Of a DNA stretch of 64,000 nt, positions 44,762 to 51,777 are shown piece after piece. The notes under the pieces were generated by a model, which was not told the DNA's origin, did not search any database, and saw only the letters and a program-made list of their open reading frames with translations. The translations under genes were made by a program, and so were the position numbers. The stretch's first letter is position 1. The number at the start of each line of letters is the position of its first letter. The stretch comes from Phenylobacterium sp. (GTDB lineage: Bacteria > Pseudomonadota > Alphaproteobacteria > Caulobacterales > Caulobacteraceae). The DNA is taken from assembly GCF_030693625.1 (NCBI RefSeq), contig NZ_JAUYAF010000070.1:1-64000 (forward strand). The letters run 5' to 3'.

Positions 44762-46531
44762 ATGGCCGCTGCACGGAACTTAAGTCGCGTCTCGCTCTGC
44801 TTGCTTACAGTTTTGGCGTCCGGAGTGGCGCCCGCCGCTCCGATGGCCGCCCCGGCGATTCGAGACGGGGCGCCCACACCTGCCGCCTGCGAGGCCCTGG
44901 GCTTCCCCAAGGCCGATGATCGGCGTGATTCTTACAGTCGACGCGGCCGCATTGGCGGCGGCGTGATGTACGCACCCTCGATGGCCATGGCGCCGCCCCC
45001 GCCGCCCCCGCCCACGCCCTATCCGGCCGCCAGGGCCGCTCCTATGCAGGAGATGTTGCCCGCCGCCGTCTATCGGCCCGGCCCCATGCCTGGCGAGGTC
45101 AATACCGAACGCTACCCCAACGCCCAGGCCAACCCGATCAAGCAGACGGCCCAGGAGCCGGTCTCCACCTTCTCGGTGGATGTGGACACCGCCGCCTACG
45201 CCAACGTCCGTCGGTTCCTGAATGACGGCCAGAGCCCGCCCCGCCACGCGGTGCGGGTCGAGGAACTGATCAACTATTTCGACTATGGCTACGCAAAGCC
45301 CACCGACGCCCAGGTCCCCTTCAAACCCTTCGTCGCGGTGACCCCCTCCCCCTGGTCGACCGACCGCCAGATCGTCCACATCGGCCTGCAGGGCTACGAC
45401 ATCCCTCGCGCCCAGGAGCCGCCGCTCAACCTGGTGTTCCTGATCGACACGTCCGGCTCCATGTCGGCCGAGAACAAGCTGCCCCTGGCGCGGAAGGCCC
45501 TGAACCTGCTGGTGGACCAGCTCCGCCCCCAGGACCGGGTCTCCATGGTGGCCTATGCTGGCTCGGCGGGGGCTGTGCTGGCCCCGACCAGCGGGCGGGA
45601 GAAGCTGAAGATGCGCTGCGCGCTCGGCGCCCTGGAATCCGGGGGTTCCACCGCCGGCGGTCAAGGCTTGGCCCTGGCCTATGACCTGGCGGTGCAGAAC
45701 TTCGACGCCAAGGCGATCAACCGGGTGATCCTGATGACCGACGGCGACTTCAATGTCGGCGTCGCCGACCCCGCCAAGCTTACGGACTTCGTCGCCGCCA
45801 AGCGCAAGAGCGGGGTCTACCTCTCTGTCTACGGTCTGGGCCAGGGCAACTACAACGACACCCTGATGCAGGCCCTGGCTCAGAACGGCAACGGGACCGC
45901 CGGCTACATCGACACCCTGAACGAGGCGCGCAAGAGTTTCCGCGACGACTTCTCCGGCTCGCTGTTCCCCATCGCCGACGACGTGAAGATTCAGGTGGAG
46001 TTCAACCCCAGGGCGGTCAGCGAGTACCGGCTGATCGGCTACGAGACCCGGCTGTTGAACCGCGAGGACTTCAACAATGACCGAGTGGACGCCGGCGAGG
46101 TGGGCTCCGGCACGTCGGTCACCGCGCTCTATGAGGTGACGCCGGCCGGGGCCCGGCCTTCCAGCGACCCCCTTCGCTACGGCGCCCCGGCGCCTCGCGC
46201 CGCGTCCGGTGGCGAGATCGCCTTCCTGAAGGTCCGCTACAAGCTGCCGGGCGGTCAGACCTCCAGGCTGATCGAACGGCCGATCGGCGTCGGCGACACC
46301 TATGCTCGGGTTCTCGACGCGCCCGAGGCGACCCGCTGGGCGCTCGCCGTCGCCGGGTTTGGCCAGAAGCTGCGCGGCGATCCCTGGCTGTCGGCCGACT
46401 TCGGCTGGAAGGCGGTGGGCGACCTGGCCCAGACGGCCCGCGGGTCAGACCCCTACGGCCTGAGAGCGGAGTTCGTGCAATTGGCGCGCGCCGCCGGGGA
46501 GACAAAAACCGTCAACGAATCGGGAAACTAA
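44762..46531 (+). CDS. Secreted von Willebrand factor A-domain protein (YfbK-like)
   Basis: From ATG 44762 the product is 589 residues with a signal peptide (VSLCLLTVLASGVAPAAP). A proline-rich linker is followed by the VWF N-terminal domain (PVSTFSVDVDTAAYANVRRF), the VWA domain with MIDAS motif starting at Asp229 (FLIDTSGSMSAENK, VSMVAYAGSAGAVL, RVILMTDGDFNVGV), and the DUF3520-like C-terminal part (YEVTPAGARPSSDPLRYGAP, GDPWLSADFGWKAVGDLAQT). This is the YfbK architecture. A GTG at 44660 would add 34 residues before the signal peptide and is less likely. Confidence 0.88.
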   Translation: MAAARNLSRVSLCLLTVLASGVAPAAPMAAPAIRDGAPTPAACEALGFPKADDRRDSYSRRGRIGGGVMYAPSMAMAPPPPPPPTPYPAARAAPMQEMLPAAVYRPGPMPGEVNTERYPNAQANPIKQTAQEPVSTFSVDVDTAAYANVRRFLNDGQSPPRHAVRVEELINYFDYGYAKPTDAQVPFKPFVAVTPSPWSTDRQIVHIGLQGYDIPRAQEPPLNLVFLIDTSGSMSAENKLPLARKALNLLVDQLRPQDRVSMVAYAGSAGAVLAPTSGREKLKMRCALGALESGGSTAGGQGLALAYDLAVQNFDAKAINRVILMTDGDFNVGVADPAKLTDFVAAKRKSGVYLSVYGLGQGNYNDTLMQALAQNGNGTAGYIDTLNEARKSFRDDFSGSLFPIADDVKIQVEFNPRAVSEYRLIGYETRLLNREDFNNDRVDAGEVGSGTSVTALYEVTPAGARPSSDPLRYGAPAPRAASGGEIAFLKVRYKLPGGQTSRLIERPIGVGDTYARVLDAPEATRWALAVAGFGQKLRGDPWLSADFGWKAVGDLAQTARGSDPYGLRAEFVQLARAAGETKTVNESGN

Positions 46532-46632
46532 GACGGCCGCACTGAGTTCGTCCTTCGACACGGGCGCGGCCGCAACAAACAGTCGCGCCGTTCGTTGCCT
46601 GACGAGAACCACCTCAAGACAAGGGCGCTCGC

Positions 46633-47853
46633 TTGTACGACGTCACCGCTCCAGACCAGGACAACCTGATCCGCCTGGACCCTTCCGAGGCGCCCTATTT
46701 CGGCGCTCCTGGCCGGGTGGGCTTCCACCTGATTGACACCACCATGATGTACGCGCCGCGCTCCGGCGGGGTGAAGCGGTACCTGGGCGCCAAGCAGGCA
46801 TGGCTGGCCAAACGCCGTCCCGACATTCGCCACACCCTGGTAACACCGGGCGCAGCGACCGGACTGGCCGAACCCGGCGTGGTCACGGTCGCCGCCGCGC
46901 GCCTGCCCTTCGGCGACGGCTATCGCATGCCGGCCAGCACGGCGAAGTGGGAGACGGTGCTGCGGATGCTGGCGCCCGATATCATCGAAGCCGGCGACAT
47001 CTTCGTGCCCGGTCATGCGGCCCTCGACGCTGGCGAGGCGCTGGGCGTCCCGGTCGTGGGCTTCTGCCACACAGACGCCGCGGCGCTCGCCGCCCTGCAC
47101 TTCGGTGAATGGGCGCAGGCTCCGGCGATGAAGCGCTGGGCCGACATCTATCATCGCTTCGACCGCGTGGTGGCGCCCAGCCGCCACATGGCCCTGCGTC
47201 TGGCCGAGGCCGGCGTGGAAAAGGTGAGCGTCCAGATGCTTGGCGTGGACACCGAGCTCTTCCACCCTCGGAGAGCCGATCCCGGCGGCCTGCGCAAACG
47301 CCTGGGCCTGCCCTGGGACGCCCGCATCCTGGTCTTCGCCGGCCGCCCCGCGCGGGAGAAGAACATCGAGTCCATCGTCTGCGCCGTCGAGCGCCTGGGC
47401 GAGCCCTACCACTTGGTCCTCGTGGGCGCGGGCAAGGATGTGCGCATCTCGCCCCGGGTCATCAGCCTGGACTACGAGTCCGACCCGGTCGCTCTGGCCA
47501 GCCTGATCGCCAGTTGCGACGCCTGCGTCCACGCCAACGAGAACGAGCCCTTCGGCCTGGTGATCCTGGAGGCCTTGGCCGCCGGCCTGCCGGTGGTGGG
47601 CCCCTCGCGCGGGGGCGTCTCCGAGTTGATCGACAACGAGGTCGGCCAGCTCGCCTACGACGTCGATCCAGGCGGCCTCGCCGACGCCATCGAAGCTCTG
47701 TTCGCCCGCGACCTGGGCGCGCTGTCGGCCGCCGCCCGCGCCCGCGCAGAGCTGCGCCATAGTTGGGAGCGGACCTTCGAAGGCCTTACCCGGCTCTATG
47801 GCGAGCTGGTGATGAACTCCGCGGCGCCGCAAACCCTCGCCTGGCGCGCCTAA
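46633..47853 (+). CDS. GT4-family glycosyltransferase
   Basis: This 406-residue protein starts at TTG 46633; the next in-frame ATG (MMYAPRSGG) would remove the first strand. The fold is GT-B: N-terminal FHLIDTTMMYAPRSGGVKRY, linker VVAPSRHMALRLAEAGVEKV, and C-terminal donor-binding part with LVFAGRPAREKNIESIVCAV and the E-x7-E motif in ANENEPFGLVILEALAAGLP, VVGPSRGGVSELI. The family transfers sugars from nucleotide donors, often mannose. It is convergent with the acyl-CoA dehydrogenase gene, overlapping by 4 bp. Acceptor unknown. Confidence 0.88.
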   Translation: MYDVTAPDQDNLIRLDPSEAPYFGAPGRVGFHLIDTTMMYAPRSGGVKRYLGAKQAWLAKRRPDIRHTLVTPGAATGLAEPGVVTVAAARLPFGDGYRMPASTAKWETVLRMLAPDIIEAGDIFVPGHAALDAGEALGVPVVGFCHTDAAALAALHFGEWAQAPAMKRWADIYHRFDRVVAPSRHMALRLAEAGVEKVSVQMLGVDTELFHPRRADPGGLRKRLGLPWDARILVFAGRPAREKNIESIVCAVERLGEPYHLVLVGAGKDVRISPRVISLDYESDPVALASLIASCDACVHANENEPFGLVILEALAAGLPVVGPSRGGVSELIDNEVGQLAYDVDPGGLADAIEALFARDLGALSAAARARAELRHSWERTFEGLTRLYGELVMNSAAPQTLAWRA

Positions 47854-49076
47854 CGGCCGGTGGGCATGTCCTTGAAGGGCACGTCCTTGTCGACCCGGAT
47901 GTCACCCGGCAGGCCCAGCACCCGCTCGGCGATGATGTTGCGCAGGATTTCGTCGGTGCCGCCGGCGATGCGAAGGCCCGGCCCGAACATCAGCGAGAAG
48001 TGGAAGGCGCCGTTCAAGGAGGCCAGTTCCGGATCGTCAATGATGCCGTACTGATCCAGCATCTCGATGGCTGTATTGCCGAGTTCCTGCATCTGAACCG
48101 CCGAGATGATCTTGCCGATCGAACTCTCCGGCCCCGGCGTCTGCCCCCGCGACAGCGCCGTCATCGTTCGGTTGCGGGTGTGTTTCAGGCCCTCGGCCTG
48201 GACGTACCAGTCCGCCAGCTTCTCCCGCAGCGCCCCGTCCTGCAGGGCCGAGCCGCCATCAAGGCCGGGCGTATTGCGCGCCGCCTCCATGAATTGTCGC
48301 CACCCGGCTCCGGTCTGACCGCCCACCGCCAGCCGCTCGTTCATCAGGGTCACCAGGCTGACCTTCCAGCCCTCGTCGACAGCCCCCAGCCGTTGGCTGT
48401 CCTTGACCCGGACGTCGGTGAAGAACACCTCGTTGAATCCCGACCCACCCGACATCTGGTGGATGGGCTTCACCTCGACGCCGGGGTCCTTCATGTCGAT
48501 CCAGAACATGGTCAGCCCCTTGTGCTTGGGCTTGTCCGGGCTGGTTCGGGTGATGACGATCCCGAAGTCCGAGAACTGGGCGCCGGTCGTCCACACCTTC
48601 TGGCCCGAGATGATCCAGTCTCCTGAGCCGTCCGGGGCGCGTTCAGCCTTGGTCCGCGAGGCGGCGACGTCCGAGCCGCCGGAGGGTTCCGAGAACAGCT
48701 GGCTCCAGATCTCCTCGCCACGCAGGGCGGGGCCGACAAAGCGCTTCTTGGTCTCCTCGTCGGCGAAAGTCATCACCGTGGGGACGCACATCCCCAGGCC
48801 GATCTGGAACGGATTGCCTGGGATCGGGTATCTGGCCTCCTCCTGGCTGAAGATGACGTTCTGCACCGGGGTTCCGCCCTGCCCGCCCCACTCCTTGGGC
48901 CAGGTGATGCAAGCGTAGCCGGCTTCGGCCTTCTTGGCCTGCCAGGCCTTAGAGGCGGCAAGGCCGTCGCCACCCTCGGGGTCACCGGCGATGCGGGCCT
49001 TGGGGGCGTTGGCGTCGAGCCAGTCGCGGACCTGCTGGCGATAGGCGGCTTCGTCGGGGCTGTCGTTGAAATCCAT
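47850..49076 (-). CDS. Acyl-CoA dehydrogenase, subunit 1 of a pair
   Basis: This 408-residue protein is a full acyl-CoA dehydrogenase: ITWPKEWGGQGGTPVQNVIF, the FAD-region SQLFSEPSGGSDVAASRTKA, GDWIISGQKVWTTGAQFSDF, and C-terminal RIAGGTDEILRNIIAERVLG. It is preceded by a second, diverged acyl-CoA dehydrogenase gene 13 bp upstream. Such tandem pairs in actinobacteria and proteobacteria form alpha2beta2 enzymes acting on bulky or side-chain acyl-CoAs (steroid-type FadE pairs), where only one subunit has the full active site. That function is inferred from arrangement. Confidence 0.9.
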   Translation of the reverse strand: MDFNDSPDEAAYRQQVRDWLDANAPKARIAGDPEGGDGLAASKAWQAKKAEAGYACITWPKEWGGQGGTPVQNVIFSQEEARYPIPGNPFQIGLGMCVPTVMTFADEETKKRFVGPALRGEEIWSQLFSEPSGGSDVAASRTKAERAPDGSGDWIISGQKVWTTGAQFSDFGIVITRTSPDKPKHKGLTMFWIDMKDPGVEVKPIHQMSGGSGFNEVFFTDVRVKDSQRLGAVDEGWKVSLVTLMNERLAVGGQTGAGWRQFMEAARNTPGLDGGSALQDGALREKLADWYVQAEGLKHTRNRTMTALSRGQTPGPESSIGKIISAVQMQELGNTAIEMLDQYGIIDDPELASLNGAFHFSLMFGPGLRIAGGTDEILRNIIAERVLGLPGDIRVDKDVPFKDMPTGR

Positions 49077-49089
49077 GATCCGAGGTCCC

Positions 49090-50211
49090 TTAGGCGGCCG
49101 CCGCGTTGCGGCGTTCGAGATGGCTGACGAGGCGTTCTTTCCAGACCCGGGGCGCGCCGGCCACCAGGCTGAGCTGACGCGAACGGCGGTAGAACAGGTG
49201 ACAGTCCATCTCCCAGGTGAAGCCGATGCCGCCGTGGGTCTGGATATTTTCCTTCGAGGCGAACCAATAGGCGTCTGACGCCGCGATGCGGGCGGCGCTG
49301 GCCGCCACCGGCAGCTCGGGCGCATTGGTGTTGAGCGCCCAGGCCCCGTAGTAAGCGTTGGATCGCGCCAGCTCGTTCTTGACGTACATGTCGGCCAGCT
49401 TGTGCTTGATGGCCTGGTACGAGGCGATGACCCGACCGAAGGCGTAGCGCTCGAGCGCATATTCCTTGGCCATCTCCAGACAGCGGTCCGATCCGCCGCA
49501 TTGCTCGAAGGCGATGAGGACCGCGGCCCGGTCGAAGATCTGCTCCACCAGCTCCATGCCGGCGCCCGCGGCGCCCACGCGGCGAGCCGGGACGTCCTTG
49601 AAGGTCAGCTTGGCGGCGTCGCGGGTGGGATCGAGCGTCTTCACCGCCTCGCGCGTGACACCCTCGCCGGTCAGCTCCACCAGGAACAGGCCAGGCTTGC
49701 CGCCCTCCTTCGCCAGGACGAGCGCCACGTCGGCGATGCCGCCATCGGTGACCGGGATCTTCACCCCGGTGAGCTTGCCCTCAGTGACGGTAGACTGAAG
49801 CGTGGCCGCCGTCGTCGCGCCGGGGCCTTCCGAGGTCGCGATGGCCCCGATGATCTCGCCGGCGGCGATCCTGGGCAGCAGGTCGGCCTTCTGCTCCTGG
49901 CTGCCGGCCAGCATCACGGCCTCGGCCACGAAGTAGACGGTGGAGGCGAACGGGATCGGCGCGACCGCGCGTCCCAGCTCCTCGGCGATCACGCAGAGTT
50001 CCAGGTGACCAAGACCCAGGCCGCCGAATTCCTCGGGGATCGCCGCCCCCAGCCAGCCCTGGGCGGCCACCGATCTCCAGAGGGCAGCGTCATAGCCTGC
50101 GGCGCTGCCTTCCAGCACGCCCCGGGCGCGGCTGGTGGGGCAGTTGGCCTCCAGGAACTTGCGCGCCTCGGCCTTCAGGAATTTTTGGTCGTCCGAAAAA
50201 TCGAAATTCAT
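49090..50211 (-). CDS. Acyl-CoA dehydrogenase, subunit 2 of a pair
   Basis: This 373-residue protein is a shorter acyl-CoA dehydrogenase: FDFSDDQKFLKAEARKFLEA, IPEEFGGLGLGHLELCVIAE, then a middle domain weaker in the FAD motif (AIATSEGPGATTAATLQSTV), and C-terminal FGRVIASYQAIKHKLADMYV, ENIQTHGGIGFTWEMDCHLF. It is the upstream partner of the gene at 47850. The region before it (50212-50354) is divergent with a hypothetical gene and contains a TTGAC-ctcgc-GTCAA inverted repeat at 50289-50303. Confidence 0.9.
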   Translation of the reverse strand: MNFDFSDDQKFLKAEARKFLEANCPTSRARGVLEGSAAGYDAALWRSVAAQGWLGAAIPEEFGGLGLGHLELCVIAEELGRAVAPIPFASTVYFVAEAVMLAGSQEQKADLLPRIAAGEIIGAIATSEGPGATTAATLQSTVTEGKLTGVKIPVTDGGIADVALVLAKEGGKPGLFLVELTGEGVTREAVKTLDPTRDAAKLTFKDVPARRVGAAGAGMELVEQIFDRAAVLIAFEQCGGSDRCLEMAKEYALERYAFGRVIASYQAIKHKLADMYVKNELARSNAYYGAWALNTNAPELPVAASAARIAASDAYWFASKENIQTHGGIGFTWEMDCHLFYRRSRQLSLVAGAPRVWKERLVSHLERRNAAAA

Positions 50212-50288
50212 GCTCGCCCATCCGCCGATTTCGGCCGGTTGAAGTTTCCTCGCGCGTCAACATACGCGCCTCGCGGGCCGTGGAAAGA

Positions 50289-50303
50289 TTGACCTCGCGT
50301 CAA
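50289..50303. promoter_or_regulatory. Inverted repeat in the divergent region before the acyl-CoA dehydrogenase operon
   Basis: TTGAC, five bases, GTCAA: a perfect short inverted repeat between two divergent genes. It may be an operator or part of a promoter; no regulator is assigned. Confidence 0.25.
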
Positions 50304-50354
50304 GGATTTCAGGGTCTTATGCGGACCCTGTGGGCGAACTCGAAGGGCGTGCGG

Positions 50355-50930
50355 ATGGCCAAGGCGATATTCCAGAAGAACCAGCGCGTCTGGGTCGAGA
50401 GCGTTGGCGCCTGGGCGGTCATCGAGAAGCTGGTGCCGGTCTGGGCGCGCGGCTTCGACGAGCCCGTACGGGTCACCTACGACGTCGGCCTGGGCCGCGA
50501 CTTCCAGGCCCACGAGCTGAAGCCCGAGCAGGAGCCCGACGACACATTGGCCGAGGACGGCGCCAACTGGCGGCTGCTGCGCGCCCGCAACAAGTGGCAG
50601 ACGCCGGAAAACTGCCGCCACCACCCCTACCCTGGCAGCTACCCGGTGGTGGTCACCGACGCCAATGATTGGGGCGGCTGGCGCACACCGGGCGCCGAGT
50701 ACGACCGCGATCCTCACAAGATCGAGTTCCAGGCCCGGCTGATCGCCTCGTCAACCCGCCTGCTGTTCGTCGCCCGGGGCCTGATGGCGGTGATCGAGGA
50801 GACTCCTGGCGCGCCCCCCGAGTTGCAGCGCCTCGCCGAGCAGGCGATGAAGATCGACCAGTACCTCAAGGAGGTCCCGGCCAGCGTGGATGAGCCGATA
50901 GCTGAATCGGCTCCCCACGCCGCCGAGTAG
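50355..50930 (+). CDS. Hypothetical cytoplasmic protein
   Basis: This 191-residue protein starts MAKAIFQKNQRVWVESVGAW, continues with a strand-rich N-terminal half (VWARGFDEPVRVTYDVGLGR, DFQAHELKPEQE), a conserved-looking WRLLRARNKWQTPENCRHHP, GSYPVVVTDANDWGGWRTPG and a helical C-terminus (LFVARGLMAVIEETPGAPPE). No membrane segment or signal peptide. I do not recognise a named family; its conservation-like composition suggests a Caulobacterales core protein. ATG 50319 would add 12 residues. It converges on the ompW-like gene, 4 bp apart. Confidence 0.65.
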   Translation: MAKAIFQKNQRVWVESVGAWAVIEKLVPVWARGFDEPVRVTYDVGLGRDFQAHELKPEQEPDDTLAEDGANWRLLRARNKWQTPENCRHHPYPGSYPVVVTDANDWGGWRTPGAEYDRDPHKIEFQARLIASSTRLLFVARGLMAVIEETPGAPPELQRLAEQAMKIDQYLKEVPASVDEPIAESAPHAAE

Positions 50931-50934
50931 CGGG

Positions 50935-51582
50935 CTAGAACTTGTAGCCGAAGCCCACCGAGAGCACCCAGGGGTCAAGCTTCACCTTGGACTTCAGCGC
51001 GCCACCATTGATCTTGGCGTCGGTCTCGAAGAACACCTTCTTGACGTCGACGTTGGCGCTCCACGGTCCCTTGACGGCGACATCGACGCCGGCCTGCAGG
51101 GCGTAGCCGAAGCCGTCGTCCAGCTTCACCTTGAAGCCGTTCTGATCCTTGCCGCTGTGGAACAGCATGTAGTTCACGCCGGCGCCCACATAGGGGCTGA
51201 CCTTGGCGGTCGGTGCGAAATGATACTGCAGCGAGACCACCGGCGGCAGGACCCAGGTCTTGTGCACGGTGACGTCGGTTCCCGGCCCCTGCGCCTTGAT
51301 GGTGTGCTGGCTGGTGGTGGCGATCACCTCGACCGCGACGTGGTCGGTGAGGAAGTAGGACAGGCCCAGCGACGGCTTGTAGTCGTCCTTGACATCGACG
51401 TGCAGGCCGGTGGGCGCGCCGGCGGCGGTGGTGATGGCGTCGTCGGCCGTCGGCGAGATCGCCGTGGCGCGGACGTTCAGCATCAGGAGACCCTTTTCCT
51501 TGACCTGGAAGTCCTGGGCCTGGGCGGTTCCGGCCAGGGCGAGCGCCGCGCCAAGGGCCAGGGCGTAGGTGGTGACTTTCAT
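50935..51582 (-). CDS. OmpW/AlkL-family outer-membrane protein
   Basis: This 215-residue protein has a signal peptide (LALGAALALAGTAQA) and an eight-stranded barrel pattern: KGLLMLNVRATAISPTADDA, KPSLGLSYFLTDHVAVEVIA, KTWVLPPVVSLQYHFAPTAK, VSPYVGAGVNYMLFHSGKD, and a C-terminal VLSVGFGYKF ending in Phe as required for barrel assembly. OmpW-family proteins, including AlkL, pass small hydrophobic molecules such as alkanes or fatty acids. A TCAAAC-aacc-GTTTGA operator-like palindrome lies about 84 bp upstream. Confidence 0.93.
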   Translation of the reverse strand: MKVTTYALALGAALALAGTAQAQDFQVKEKGLLMLNVRATAISPTADDAITTAAGAPTGLHVDVKDDYKPSLGLSYFLTDHVAVEVIATTSQHTIKAQGPGTDVTVHKTWVLPPVVSLQYHFAPTAKVSPYVGAGVNYMLFHSGKDQNGFKVKLDDGFGYALQAGVDVAVKGPWSANVDVKKVFFETDAKINGGALKSKVKLDPWVLSVGFGYKF

Positions 51583-51665
51583 CTTCTTTTTCCCCTCAAG
51601 GCACGGAGGGAGCGCCGTGCTGGCGGGGACATCGCGCCATCTCGCAAGCTCAGCTTTGACAAAAC

Positions 51666-51681
51666 TCAAACAACCGTTTGA
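51666..51681. promoter_or_regulatory. PsrA/TetR-like operator between ompW-like and pepN
   Basis: TCAAAC (51666-51671), AACC, GTTTGA (51676-51681): a perfect inverted repeat matching the (G/C)AAAC-N2-4-GTTT(G/C) motif of PsrA-type fatty-acid-responsive TetR regulators. It lies between divergent genes. Confidence 0.45.
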
Positions 51682-51777
51682 CGCCTATTGTGCGTTGCGC
51701 AGGGGACACGGCGGTCGGCGCGACTTTCGCAGCCGCGGCGCTCGCCCTGGCGACCGGGATGGCCTAAATCCTTGGGG

